DNA from: Actinopolymorpha cephalotaxi
GTDB lineage: Bacteria > Actinomycetota > Actinomycetes > Propionibacteriales > Actinopolymorphaceae
DNA: 64,000 nucleotides
NCBI RefSeq assembly: GCF_013408535.1
Contig: NZ_JACBZA010000001.1
Coordinates: 2,688,850 to 2,752,849 of the forward strand
Direction of reading: 5' to 3'
Of this stretch, positions 24,229 through 33,339 are shown piece after piece (position 1 is the first letter of the stretch; the number at the start of each line of letters is the position of its first letter). Under the pieces are notes generated by a model that made no database searches, was not told the origin of the DNA, and was given only the letters and a program-made list of their open reading frames with translations. The position numbers and the translations under genes were made by a program.

Positions 24229-26333
24229 ACCAGCTCCGGGCGTTCCCAGCCCGCACCCTCGACGTGCCAGGAGAGGAAGGCGAAGACGGTGGAGTACCAC
24301 ACCTTCGCGTGGTGCGGCGAGAGCACCCAGTGGTTCTCGTCGGGGAAGTAGAGGAACCGGTGCGGCAACTCGGCCGGGTCCCCGTCGTGCAGGCGGTTGA
24401 GCTCCCACCACAGGCGCAGCCCCTCCCCGATCGGCACGCGGTAGTCGCGGTCACCGTGGATCACCAGCATCGGCGTGGTGATCTGCTCCACGGACAGGTG
24501 CGGGGAGTTGGCGAGGGCGCGCTCGGGGGTGAGCTCGCGGAACCAGTAGGACGCCACGTCGGTGGTCGGCCCGAACTGGTCCAGCGCCCACAGGCTGGCG
24601 TGGGTCACGATCGCCTTGAACCGGTCGGTGTGCCCGGCCACCCAGTTGGCCATGTAGCCACCGAACGAGCCGCCCATCGCCGCCGTCCGGCCGGCGTCGA
24701 TCTCGGGCACCTCGAGGGCCGCGTCGGTCACCGCCATCAGGTCGGTGAACGGCTCGGCACCCCAGCGGCCCCAGCCCCGGTCGACGAACTCCTGGCCGTA
24801 GCCGGTGGACAGTGCCGGGTCGGGCAGCAGGACGGCGTACCCGCGCGCGGCCATCAGCCAGGGGTTCCACCGCCAGCTCCAGGTGTTCCACGACGACAGC
24901 GGACCGCCGTGGATCCACAGCAGCAACGGTGCCGGCTCCTGTGCGGACGCGCCGTCGGGCAGGACCAGCCACGCCCGCAGGTCGGAGCCGTCCTGGGCGG
25001 TCGCGGTCACCTCGGTGAGCCGGCCCGGCAACGTGGGTGTCGCCTCCGGGCCACGCAGTCGCTCCGCCTCCTGGTCGACGGCGTCCACGGCGAGCCGGAC
25101 GATCGACGGCGGCGAGTCGACGGCGTTGCGCAGCGCGTAGAGGGACCGGCCGTCGGGTGCCGGCTCCACCGCGGCGTAGGCGCCGGACGCGGTGAGGCGG
25201 CGCACGCAGCCGGTGGCGACGTCGACGGCGAACACCGGGCTGTGGCCGCGTTCGTCGGCGGTGAAGTAGATGGTGTGCCCGTCCGGGGACCAGCGGGGCT
25301 CGTTCGGCCACAGGTCGAGCTCGGGAGTGAGGTCGCGCTGCTCGCCGCCGTTCGTGGGGACCAGCCACAGCGTGACGTCGCCCGCGGCCTCGGTGGTGCT
25401 GCGGCGTTCGCGCGTACACGCCACCCAGCGGCCGTCCGGTGAGATCCGGGGCGCCTCGAAGTCGTGGTCGGGATCGGTGGCCAGCACCCGGCGCTCGCCG
25501 GTCTCGGTGTCGACTTCCACCAGGTCGACGCGGTGGTCGCCCTGGCGGGTCGCGACCTTCCACGTGCTGACCACGGTGCGTCCGTCCGCGCTGACGTCGG
25601 CCGCTCCCTCGTCGAGGGCCCGGCCGGGCTCGGGGCTGAGGTCGCGGGGTCGAGGGTGGCCCTCGTCGACGTCGAACGCGTCGGCGGCGAACAGCCGGAC
25701 CTCGTCCGGGCCGAGGTCGTGGTCCCAGTAGCGAACGGGATAGCTCTCGTGCAGGATCGCCGACACCGACGCGTCGGTGCGGGCCTTGCGGCGTTCGCGG
25801 TCGTCGTCGGCGGACTTGGTGCCGGGAAGTGTCGGCGCGGAGAACACCAGCGTCCCCGCGTCGCGCGCCACCATCACCCCGCTGACGCCACCCGGCCGGG
25901 CCACCACCCGGCGGGCCTCGCCGCCTCCGGCGGGCAGCACCCACAGGGCGGGCTTGTCGGCGTCGTTCCCGTCGCCGGTGGGCGCCTCCGCCGAGCCGGG
26001 GTCCTCGGTGTCGTCCGTATTCCCGGACCGCGCGGACTCCGGCGGCTCCGGCCACTCCTCGTGCGGGCGCTTGGCCACGAACAGCAGCGAGCCGTCGGGC
26101 AGGAACGCCACGCCGCCCTCCCCGGTGGTGCCGCGGGTGAGCCGCCGCGCCGGGCGGGCGCCGGAGGGATCGACCTGCCACAACGACGTGACGTACTTCT
26201 TGCGGTCGGGCGCGAGCTGCTGGGCGGCGGCCACCAGCCGGCTGCCGTCGGGCGCCAGCCACAGACCGGCGAGCCGGCGCAACGCTACGTAGTGATCGAG
26301 ATCATGGAAGGGGGTGGCCGTCTCCGCAGTCAT
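24225..26333 (-). CDS. S9 family prolyl oligopeptidase / acyl-peptide hydrolase
   Basis: 702 residues. An N-terminal seven-blade propeller (about 10-430) has repeated SPDG-type WD40-like blades (RISPDGRWVAC, RWSPDGHTIYF). The C-terminal alpha/beta-hydrolase (about 440-700) has the nucleophile Ser in AMGGSFGGYMANW, Asp in VIHGDRDYRVP and His in FPDENHWVLSP. Such enzymes cut short or N-acylated peptides in the cytoplasm. No signal peptide is present. A negatively charged insertion (about 110-145) lies in the first blades. The ATG at 26333 begins right at the conserved N terminus. Translation is coupled to the downstream phosphatase. Confidence 0.92.
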   Translation of the reverse strand: MTAETATPFHDLDHYVALRRLAGLWLAPDGSRLVAAAQQLAPDRKKYVTSLWQVDPSGARPARRLTRGTTGEGGVAFLPDGSLLFVAKRPHEEWPEPPESARSGNTDDTEDPGSAEAPTGDGNDADKPALWVLPAGGGEARRVVARPGGVSGVMVARDAGTLVFSAPTLPGTKSADDDRERRKARTDASVSAILHESYPVRYWDHDLGPDEVRLFAADAFDVDEGHPRPRDLSPEPGRALDEGAADVSADGRTVVSTWKVATRQGDHRVDLVEVDTETGERRVLATDPDHDFEAPRISPDGRWVACTRERRSTTEAAGDVTLWLVPTNGGEQRDLTPELDLWPNEPRWSPDGHTIYFTADERGHSPVFAVDVATGCVRRLTASGAYAAVEPAPDGRSLYALRNAVDSPPSIVRLAVDAVDQEAERLRGPEATPTLPGRLTEVTATAQDGSDLRAWLVLPDGASAQEPAPLLLWIHGGPLSSWNTWSWRWNPWLMAARGYAVLLPDPALSTGYGQEFVDRGWGRWGAEPFTDLMAVTDAALEVPEIDAGRTAAMGGSFGGYMANWVAGHTDRFKAIVTHASLWALDQFGPTTDVASYWFRELTPERALANSPHLSVEQITTPMLVIHGDRDYRVPIGEGLRLWWELNRLHDGDPAELPHRFLYFPDENHWVLSPHHAKVWYSTVFAFLSWHVEGAGWERPELV

Positions 26334-26484
26334 GTCGATCAGCCTAGAGGGGGGCGCCCACCCGGGGCGACGATGATCTTCGGCCACCCGGGCCCACTCC
26401 GGCCAGGGCTGCCCGGTCGACGGTCCGGACGCCGGCCGGATCGACCCTTCTGTCGAGGGCGCGGTTCGCGTCCGGGCGGCGGGC

Positions 26485-27612
26485 TCAGTCGGTGCCGCAG
26501 GCGGCCGGACGATCTCCACGCAGGTTGCGGCAGCACCCGGCCGGGCAGTTGCCCCAGGTCGGCCCCAGCGAGCCGGTCAGCTCGGGCAGCCCAGTCGGCG
26601 CCACGTCACCGACACTGCCGGGCTCTCCCCCGCCGCGCTCCGAGTCGTCGTGTTCCGAGTCGTCCGCGGCGACCCGCTCCCGGACGAGGTCGCCGACCAT
26701 ACGGACGAACCTCGGATCGATCCCCGGCGTGGCCACCCGGGTGAAGGCCAGCCCGAGGCGGTCGGCGGTGGCACGGGCCTCGGTGTCCAGGTCGTACAGC
26801 ACTTCCATGTGGTCGGAGACGAAGCCGATCGGCACCACCGCGACGCCCCGCACTCCCTGGCCGGCCAGCGCTGTCAAGTGGTCGTTGACGTCCGGCCCCA
26901 GCCACGGCTGGCTCGGCGGTCCGGACCGGCTGCAGTAGACGAGATCCCATCCGGCTTCCCGGCCGGTCCGGGCGGCCACCTCGCCGGCCACGGCCGTCGC
27001 GACGTCACGGTGTTCGGCGACGTAGCGGCCGCCCTCGGGTCCGCTGGCGTCGTTCATCGCCTCGGGCACCGAATGGGTGACGAACACGATCCGCGACCCG
27101 GCCGGCAGGCCCTCCAGCGCCTCGGCCGTTCCGTCCACGAACGGGGCGACGAAACCGGGACGGTTGAAGTAGTGCGGCAGCCGGACGAGCTCCGGTGCGC
27201 CCTCGCCCACCTCGGCCAGCGCGTCGGCGAGGTTCTCGCGGTACTGCCGGCAGCCGGAGTAGGACGCGTAGGCGCTGGTGAACAGGCACGCCGCCCGCCG
27301 GACCCCGTCCGCGCGCATCCGGGCCAGCGTGTCGGACAGGTAGGGGTCCCAGTTGCGGTTTCCCCAGTAGACGGGGAGGTTCGGGCCGTCGGCCCGCAGG
27401 TCCTCCTCCAGCTCGGCCTTCAGTGCCCGGCACTGGTCGTTGATCGGGCTGCGGCCGCCGAAGAGGAAGTAGTGCTGGCCCACCTCGGCGAGGCGTTCGC
27501 GAGGAATGCCCCGCCCGCGGGTGACGTTCTCGAGGAATGGCACGACGTCGTCCGGTTTTTCCGGTCCGCCGAACGAGACCAGCAGGACGGCATCGATCGG
27601 GACGGCTCGCAT
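26485..27612 (-). CDS. hemH: Ferrochelatase, coproporphyrin type (CpfC/HemH)
   Basis: 375 residues. Marks of the chelatase fold are [15 protein letters not shown] at the N terminus, [18 protein letters not shown] (metal-binding region of the Gram-positive enzyme), [10 protein letters not shown] with the conserved His, and [14 protein letters not shown] with the conserved Glu. In actinobacteria this enzyme inserts iron into coproporphyrin III before decarboxylation to heme. A cysteine in the first motif and a C-terminal cluster [10 protein letters not shown] match the ligands of the [2Fe-2S] centre known in actinobacterial ferrochelatases. A charged insert (about 325-350) precedes the cluster. 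The ATG at 27612 lacks a clear ribosome site. Confidence 0.93.
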   Translation of the reverse strand: MRAVPIDAVLLVSFGGPEKPDDVVPFLENVTRGRGIPRERLAEVGQHYFLFGGRSPINDQCRALKAELEEDLRADGPNLPVYWGNRNWDPYLSDTLARMRADGVRRAACLFTSAYASYSGCRQYRENLADALAEVGEGAPELVRLPHYFNRPGFVAPFVDGTAEALEGLPAGSRIVFVTHSVPEAMNDASGPEGGRYVAEHRDVATAVAGEVAARTGREAGWDLVYCSRSGPPSQPWLGPDVNDHLTALAGQGVRGVAVVPIGFVSDHMEVLYDLDTEARATADRLGLAFTRVATPGIDPRFVRMVGDLVRERVAADDSEHDDSERGGGEPGSVGDVAPTGLPELTGSLGPTWGNCPAGCCRNLRGDRPAACGTD

Positions 27613-27789
27613 GGTCCCGATATTCGCAGGTGCCCTGTCGGTGTTGCTCGTTAGGGTGAGCGGTGCGGTTCCCCGGACCCGTCGCCGCACTTCGCGCAGT
27701 ACGTGAGGCACCGCACCACCACGTCATCAGCAGCGCACCAGCACGTCACCACCACGTCCCGACCGACCCCCACCGTGAGCCGCCCTGCC

Positions 27790-29013
27790 ATGTTCAGCCC
27801 CTACCGCACGATCCTCGGCCTGCCCGGGACCCTCTCCTTCTCCCTCACCGGCTGGTTCGCCCGGCTTCCGCTGTCGATGGTCGGGCTCGGCCTGGTCCTG
27901 CTGGTGTCGGCCACCACCGGCTCCTACGGCCTGGCCGGCACGATCTCCGCGTCGTACGTCATCGCGGCGGCGGTGCTCGCCCCGGTGCAGGCCCGCCTCG
28001 TCGACCGGCACGGGCAGCACCTCGTCCTTCCCCTGATCGCGGCGCTCAACGCGGTCGCGCTGGGCGGCCTGATCGTCGCCGTCCGCGCCGGCGTCGCGTC
28101 CCCGCTCCCCCAGGCGCTGGCGGCGGTCGCCGGTGCGTCCGGGCCGCTGGTCGGTTCCTACGTCCGGGCCCGGTGGACCCACCTGCTCGAGGGCAGGCCG
28201 GAGCTGCACACGGCGTTCGCGCTGGAGGCGCTGCTGGACGAGGTCGTGTTCATGGTCGGCCCGCCGCTGGTGACCCTGCTGGCCACCACGGTGAGCCCGG
28301 TCGCGGGGCTGGCGACGGCCATCGTCGCCGGCATCGTCGGCGCCTGCCTGCTGGCCGCGCAACGGCGTACGCAACCACCGGTCCACCGTCCCGGCGGCGG
28401 GCAGCTGGTGAAGCCGCCGCTCGGCTGGCCGGTGCTCGGCCCGGTCGTCGTCGCGTGCGCTGGTCTCGGCGCGCTGTTCGGCAGCGCCGAGGTCGTGGTC
28501 GTCGCGGTCGCCACCGACGCGGGCCACCGGTCCGCGTCCGGTCTGCTGCTGGCCGGCTGGGCCACCGGAAGCATGCTGTCGGCGCTGGCGATGGGCGCGA
28601 TGCGGCTGCGGATGCCGCCGATGAAGCGGTTCCGGCTCGGCGCCGCCGCGATCGCGGCGACGATGCTGCCGCTGCCGTTCATCAGTCACCTCGGCGTGCT
28701 CGGCGTCGTCCTCTTCCTCGCCGGGTTCGCGATCTCGCCCACGCTGGTGTCGAGCATGGCGGTCGTGCAGCGCACGGTCCCGGCCGCGCGGCTCAACGAG
28801 GGCATGGCCTGGACCACCACCGGGATGGCCGCGGGCGTGGCGGCCGGCGCCGCCGTCGCGGGCCAGGTCGTCGACGCCGCGGGCGGCCGCGCGGGCTTCT
28901 ACGTCCCCCTCACCGCGGGAGTCCTGACCGTGCTCGTCGCGTTCGTCGCCAGGACACCACGACGACGTGCGGCCGCCGACGTCGCCGGGCCCGTCGAGCT
29001 GACCACGACCTGA
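27790..29013 (+). CDS. MFS family membrane transporter
   Basis: 407 residues with about 12 membrane helices in two halves (about 1-185 and 210-400). The loop between helices 2 and 3, APVQARLVDRHGQHLVLP, matches the MFS motif A pattern (GxxxDRxG). Many Gly/Ala helices and FALEALLDEVVFMVGPPLV in helix 5 resemble actinobacterial drug or sugar exporters of the YceI/AraJ kind, but no substrate can be named. The start is uncertain: ATG 27790 begins at the first helix, GTG 27775 and GTG 27703 are alternatives, and none has a ribosome site. A TAGGGT element near 27652 could drive it, divergent from ferrochelatase. Confidence 0.8.
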   Translation: MFSPYRTILGLPGTLSFSLTGWFARLPLSMVGLGLVLLVSATTGSYGLAGTISASYVIAAAVLAPVQARLVDRHGQHLVLPLIAALNAVALGGLIVAVRAGVASPLPQALAAVAGASGPLVGSYVRARWTHLLEGRPELHTAFALEALLDEVVFMVGPPLVTLLATTVSPVAGLATAIVAGIVGACLLAAQRRTQPPVHRPGGGQLVKPPLGWPVLGPVVVACAGLGALFGSAEVVVVAVATDAGHRSASGLLLAGWATGSMLSALAMGAMRLRMPPMKRFRLGAAAIAATMLPLPFISHLGVLGVVLFLAGFAISPTLVSSMAVVQRTVPAARLNEGMAWTTTGMAAGVAAGAAVAGQVVDAAGGRAGFYVPLTAGVLTVLVAFVARTPRRRAAADVAGPVELTTT

Positions 29014-29232
29014 GCCCGGCCCTGGCGGGGTTCATGACGCCGTGACGTCGGTCCCTCTCGCGACCAGGGACCGACGTCGACGCGCGGGGCAGACGTTAGG
29101 GTCTGAGCGAAGACGGCTCCACCCGAGACCACGGATCAGTCGAACCGCCTCGGGTGTCTCCGGCGCGGTGCCTGGCATCGTCTCCCCGGTACGCGAGAGA
29201 CTGTGCAGGCTCGAGATGTGGGGAGGCACACT

Positions 29233-30453
29233 GTGCGCGACGTCAGGCTGGTACACCTCAGCGACGACGGCACCCATCTGCTCCTGACTCACGAGGGCTC
29301 GGGGGAGGAGTTCGCGCTCAAGATCGACGACCGGCTCCGCGGAGCCGTCGTCAGTGACCGGGCGCGGCAGGGTTCGGCGCCGCTGGAGAAGCAGAGCAGG
29401 CTCCGGCCCAAGGAGATCCAGGCTCGGCTGCGTGCCGGTGAGTCGTCGGAGTCCGTCGCCGCGGCCGCCGAGGTGCCGATCGAGCGGATCCTGCGCTACG
29501 CCGGTCCCGTGCTGGCCGAACGCGAGTACACCGCCGGGCAGGCCCGCCGCTGCGCCCTTCGCCGCAACGGGCGCGAGGGTCCGGCACAGATTCTCGACGA
29601 GGCGGTCGGCAGCCGGCTGGACGCGCTCGGGATCGGCCGCGACCACGCCACGTGGGACGCTTGGCGCACCCCCGAGGGCCGCTGGGCGGTCACCGTCACC
29701 TTCGCGTTCGAGGGCGACGAGCACCGCGCGATGTTCAGCTACGACCCGCTCGGCCGGGTCGTCGTCACCTCCGACGCCAAGGCACGAGCCCTGGTCGGTG
29801 AGGCGCCGATGGACAGCATCGTCCCGCCGCCCGCCGCACCGGCGGCACCCGAGCCCGCCGCCGAGCCGCTGTCGCGGGAGGCCCACCGGCTCCGGCTCGC
29901 CCCACCGCCGGCCGAGGCCAGGCCGGACACCGAGGACACCATCGACCTCTCGCACAGCATCGGCCGCCAGCTCGCCGCCGGGCAGGGCCCGCGCGCGGTG
30001 CCGGCAGACCGGCCGAGCACGCGTGGCACCGGGAACGCGAACGAACCCGACGACCTCGATCCCGACGAGGTTCCCGACCTGAACGAGGCGCCGGAGACCG
30101 AGCCGGCGGCAGCGTCCGCACCGGCGGACGAGCTCCCGCCGCCCCCGGCACCCGCCGCGGCCCGGAAGGCCCACGGCACCCGGACCGAGGTCGCCCCCGA
30201 GCCGGAGGATGCCGAGCCGGACGAGCCTGCCGAGCCGGAGGTGGCTGCCGCGAGCGAGCGCGCCACCGGCGAGAAGGACGAGAGGGAACACGAAGAGCAG
30301 GAGCAACAGCCCGTTCCCGAGCAACCCGCCCGCCGTCGGGCGGCGGAGGCCCGGCGGCGCCGGGCACGTGCCGCGGGCGGCAAGGGCAAGGGCCGCAGCG
30401 CCGTGCCCAGCTGGGACGACATCCTGTTCGGCGGCGGACGCGGTTCGGAGTAG
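29233..30453 (+). CDS. sepH: SepH-type septation protein (DUF3071)
   Basis: 406 residues. The conserved N-terminal domain (about 1-195) contains VRLVHLSDDGTHLLLT, RLRPKEIQARLRAGES, a helix-turn-helix-like segment (VAAAAEVPIERILRYAGPV) and WAVTVTFAFEGDEHRAMFSY. It is followed by a long acidic, Pro-rich linker (about 200-350) and a basic end RRAAEARRRRARAA plus the C-terminal VPSWDDILFGG, which is conserved in SepH. In Streptomyces and Mycobacterium SepH binds and stimulates FtsZ during cell division; the WDDILFG tail is a family trait. GTG 29233 is chosen because GGGAGG is 7 bases upstream. Confidence 0.92.
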   Translation: MRDVRLVHLSDDGTHLLLTHEGSGEEFALKIDDRLRGAVVSDRARQGSAPLEKQSRLRPKEIQARLRAGESSESVAAAAEVPIERILRYAGPVLAEREYTAGQARRCALRRNGREGPAQILDEAVGSRLDALGIGRDHATWDAWRTPEGRWAVTVTFAFEGDEHRAMFSYDPLGRVVVTSDAKARALVGEAPMDSIVPPPAAPAAPEPAAEPLSREAHRLRLAPPPAEARPDTEDTIDLSHSIGRQLAAGQGPRAVPADRPSTRGTGNANEPDDLDPDEVPDLNEAPETEPAAASAPADELPPPPAPAAARKAHGTRTEVAPEPEDAEPDEPAEPEVAAASERATGEKDEREHEEQEQQPVPEQPARRRAAEARRRRARAAGGKGKGRSAVPSWDDILFGGGRGSE

Positions 30454-30477
30454 TTCTCCCCTGCAGGCCGCTTCGTC

Positions 30478-30521
30478 CCGACTCGGGACGGCCCGGTTCG
30501 TACCGAGCCGTCCCGAGTCGG
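30478..30521 (+). terminator. Hairpin after sepH
   Basis: CCGACTCGGGACGGC (30478-30492) and its exact complement (30507-30521) form a 15-bp stem. The loop itself contains CGGT/ACCG around TCGT. It starts 24 bases after the sepH stop. There is no T-tract, but position and strength favour a terminator. Confidence 0.75.
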
Positions 30522-30746
30522 AAGGCTCCGTCCTGAGGAACGGTTCGTACTGCGCGGCCCGGTTTCGCCCTGCCCGCGCTGGACATGGCGTCCGGATGCT
30601 GGACGCGAGGTTAGGCCCGGCCGAAAGGCTGGCAGACTCCCGCTATGCGTTCTGGCGTCCTGCACCGCTGTTGTTGTTGCTGCTGACCTCATCCGGTCCC
30701 GCGGCCTGCCGCCGCAGCAACAACCAGCTTCCAGAGGACGCCCGCG

Positions 30747-31277
30747 ATGGATTTCGCTGCCTGGACTCGCACTCTCTTCGACCGCGGCCTGCGCGTCGTG
30801 CCGCCGAGCCACCCCGCCCCGGTGCGGCTGTGGGCCCTGCTGCCGGCCGGCGGGCTGCTGCACTTCCGCTGCCACGGCACGACCGTGGACCTCGAGCGCT
30901 ACGCCGAGGGTGACTTCCTGTTCGCCGACCCGGCGGGCCGTTGCGACTGCGGCTGCGGCCAACACCTGCCCGCTCCGCAGGCGCCGCCCCGGCTGGTGCT
31001 GCGTAAGGACGCGCGACCCGTCGGCGGCGTGCGCTACGACGGCGCGGCCGAACGCGGCTGGCGTGGTTACAAGGCCGGGCTGTTGTCCGTCGACGCGGCA
31101 GCGGAGGTGTTCGACCGACTGCTCGCCGACCTCGTCCCCCACCTCACCGCGGGTGCCGGCGGATTCACCGGGACGCCCGCGGTCCGCAGGTCAGCCGTTC
31201 GGAGCTCAGCCGTTCGGAGCTCAGCCCCGGTCCGGGCCGGTGGCCACCGGGCGCCGGCGGTCGGACACCCAGTCTGA
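30747..31277 (+). CDS. Hypothetical protein with a short Cys-rich motif
   Basis: 176 residues. Conserved-looking segments are LWALLPAGGLLHFRCHGT, a cysteine cluster CDCGCGQH near residue 67 and RGWRGYKAGLLSV near 103. The first part suggests a globular domain of about 135 residues; the last 35 residues (VRRSAVRSSAVRSS) come from a tandem repeat of GTTCGGAGCTCAGCC and may be a non-conserved tail. No family was recognised. The gene converges on and overlaps the sulfurtransferase gene by 57 bases. ATG 30747 has an AGAGGA site about 9 bases upstream. Confidence 0.65.
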   Translation: MDFAAWTRTLFDRGLRVVPPSHPAPVRLWALLPAGGLLHFRCHGTTVDLERYAEGDFLFADPAGRCDCGCGQHLPAPQAPPRLVLRKDARPVGGVRYDGAAERGWRGYKAGLLSVDAAAEVFDRLLADLVPHLTAGAGGFTGTPAVRRSAVRSSAVRSSAPVRAGGHRAPAVGHPV

Positions 31278-32129
31278 CCAGGAGCCGACGTACAACCCGG
31301 CGCGTACGCCGGCCAACTCCAGGGCGAGCACCTGCTGCGCCGCGCTCACCCCGGAACCGCAGTAGGTGCCCACGACGGATCCGCCCTCGGCCGGGTCCGG
31401 CCCGGCCGATGCCGCGTCCTGCCCCGGCACGTCGGCTGCCGGTGAATCGATCCCCAGCGCCGCGAACCGCTCCCGAAGCTGGGTGGCGTCCAGGAGCCGG
31501 CCGTCGGCGTCGAGGTTCGCCGCGGTGGGAGCGCTCAGCGCACCGGGGATGTGCCCGCCCACCGGGTCGACGGGTTCGGTCTCACCGCGGTAGCGCTCCC
31601 CCGCCCGGGCGTCGAGGAGCAGGCCGGACCGGGCGAGCCGGGCCGCCTCGTCCACGTCGAGGACCGGCATGCCACCCGGCCGGGCGGTGAAGTCGCCCGC
31701 GACCTCGACCGGTGCCTGCTCCCCCGTCTCGACCGGTTGCCCGGCTCCGGCCCAGGCGGCGAACCCGCCGTCGAGCACGCGTACCGAGCGGTGGCCGAAG
31801 TACCGCAGGCACCACCAGGCGCGCGCGGCGCCGAACCCGTCGGGGGCGCCGTAGACCACCACGTCGCTGTCGGTCCGTACGCCGAGGTCACGCATGGCCG
31901 CGGTGAACACCTGCGCGGAGGGCAGGGGGTGCCGCCCACCGCCGGCCGGATCGGCCGGACCCGACAGCACGGTGTCGAAGTCGACGTACCGCGCGCCGGG
32001 CACGTGCCCGGCGCGGTAGACCTCCGGGGCCGGTGGCCCGGCAAGCGTCCACCGGACGTCGAGGACGACGGGCGGCTGGTCACCAGCCAGCCAGGTGACC
32101 AGATCGGGCACGGAGAGGATCGGGCTCAT
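31221..32129 (-). CDS. sseA: Thiosulfate/3-mercaptopyruvate sulfurtransferase (two rhodanese domains)
   Basis: 302 residues with two rhodanese modules. The N-terminal one (about 5-135) is inactive, as usual, with no cysteine in its loop (VVVYGAPDGFGAARAW). The C-terminal one (about 155-285) has the catalytic loop GTYCGSGVSAA with nucleophilic Cys near residue 258. The enzyme transfers sulfane sulfur from thiosulfate or mercaptopyruvate to cyanide or thiols in the cytoplasm. The CGSGVSA loop is typical of SseA-like enzymes. ATG 32129 starts exactly at the conserved N terminus (MSPILSVPDLVTWL). It is divergent from the LD-carboxypeptidase gene. Confidence 0.92.
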   Translation of the reverse strand: MSPILSVPDLVTWLAGDQPPVVLDVRWTLAGPPAPEVYRAGHVPGARYVDFDTVLSGPADPAGGGRHPLPSAQVFTAAMRDLGVRTDSDVVVYGAPDGFGAARAWWCLRYFGHRSVRVLDGGFAAWAGAGQPVETGEQAPVEVAGDFTARPGGMPVLDVDEAARLARSGLLLDARAGERYRGETEPVDPVGGHIPGALSAPTAANLDADGRLLDATQLRERFAALGIDSPAADVPGQDAASAGPDPAEGGSVVGTYCGSGVSAAQQVLALELAGVRAGLYVGSWSDWVSDRRRPVATGPDRG

Positions 32130-32235
32130 GGCGGCCAGTCTTCCAGGCGGTGGACCGGTGATCGACCGGTGTCCGGCGATCTGACAGGCTGGGCAGCCCG
32201 GCTGCCCGCGAGCGCCGGCCGCCGAGGAGGGTTCG

Positions 32236-33258
32236 ATGCCGACGTCCGCGTTCCCCGGCCCCGACAGTGCCCGTTCCGGTGCTACCGATGCCGACGCCGA
32301 TACCGGTGCCACTTCCGCTGCCCGTTCCGGTACCACCGCTCCGCGCCGGCTGCGTCCCGGTGACCGGGTGGCGGTGGTGGCACCGTCCGGCCCCCTGGTG
32401 CCGGAGTACCTCGACAAGGGTGTGGCCGTCCTGCGGTCCTGGGGCCTGGAGGTGGAGGTCGCACCGCACGCCCGCGACCGGCACCCCACCTTCGACTACC
32501 TCGCCGGCGCCGACGCCGACCGGGCCGGCGACCTGACCGGCGCGTGGTGCGACCCGGACGTGGCGGCGATCTTCTGCGCCCGCGGCGGCTACGGCGGGCT
32601 CCGCATCCTCGACCTGCTCGACTGGGACGCGATCGCCGCCGCCCCGCCGAAGGTGTTCACCGGCTCCAGCGACATCACCGCGCTGCACCAGGTGATCGGC
32701 TCCCGGCTCGGAACACCCACGGTGTTCGGGGCGATGGTGGGATCGGCGTCGTTCGTGGACGACCCGGCCGCCCAGGAGAACCTCCGCCGGCTGCTGTTCG
32801 AGCCGGATGCCGGCCTGGTGCTGTCCGGGCCGCTTGCGCAGACCATGGTGCCCGGCCGGGCACGGGGGCGCACCGTCGGCGGCAACCTCAGCCTGGTGGT
32901 TTCCGGGCGCGGGGTTCCCGACGTCGCCCCGCCACCGCCGGGGTCGATCGTCCTGCTCGAGGACGTCACCGAGGAGCCGTACCGCATCGACCACTTCGTG
33001 ACACACCTGCTGCGCGCGGGGTACTTCGAGGGCGTGGCCGGGATCGCGCTGGGATCGTGGGTGGAGTGCGGCGACCTCGCGACGGTCCGGGCACTTCTGG
33101 CCGACCGGCTGGGCGGCCTCGGCGTACCGATCATCTGGGAGCTCGGGTTCGGGCACTGCCCGGCACAGCTCGCGGTGCCGCTCGGCGCGCAGGTGGAACT
33201 GGTCGCCGATCCGGAGGCCGGGGCGGCGCAGTTGGTGCTCACCGAGACGATCGGCTGA
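32236..33258 (+). CDS. LD-carboxypeptidase family protein (peptidase S66)
   Basis: 340 residues. Family S66 marks are RLRPGDRVAVVAPSGPL near residue 38, the nucleophile Ser in FCARGGYGGLRIL and GSSDITALH regions (Ser near 144), Glu in LLEDVTEEPYRIDHF near 240 and the catalytic His in ELGFGHCPAQLAVPLG near 300. Enzymes of this family remove the terminal D-Ala from murein tetrapeptides (LdcA) or hydrolyse microcin-like peptides (MccF); the former role in wall recycling is more likely without a toxin operon. The N-terminal 35 residues are low-complexity Asp/Ala/Thr repeats. GAGGAGGG precedes the ATG. Confidence 0.9.
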   Translation: MPTSAFPGPDSARSGATDADADTGATSAARSGTTAPRRLRPGDRVAVVAPSGPLVPEYLDKGVAVLRSWGLEVEVAPHARDRHPTFDYLAGADADRAGDLTGAWCDPDVAAIFCARGGYGGLRILDLLDWDAIAAAPPKVFTGSSDITALHQVIGSRLGTPTVFGAMVGSASFVDDPAAQENLRRLLFEPDAGLVLSGPLAQTMVPGRARGRTVGGNLSLVVSGRGVPDVAPPPPGSIVLLEDVTEEPYRIDHFVTHLLRAGYFEGVAGIALGSWVECGDLATVRALLADRLGGLGVPIIWELGFGHCPAQLAVPLGAQVELVADPEAGAAQLVLTETIG

Positions 33259-33339
33259 GGAAGCCGGGGCACGGAACGGCATTGCCGGCGAGGACGTGGC
33301 GGCGTTGGAGGACGAGGCGAAGGTGAGCGAGGGATCGAA

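Noticed and set aside
27703-27789. 29-codon N-terminal extension of the MFS permease
   Set aside because: The residues are His/Thr/Arg-rich, unlike transporter N termini, and no ribosome site supports the earlier GTG.
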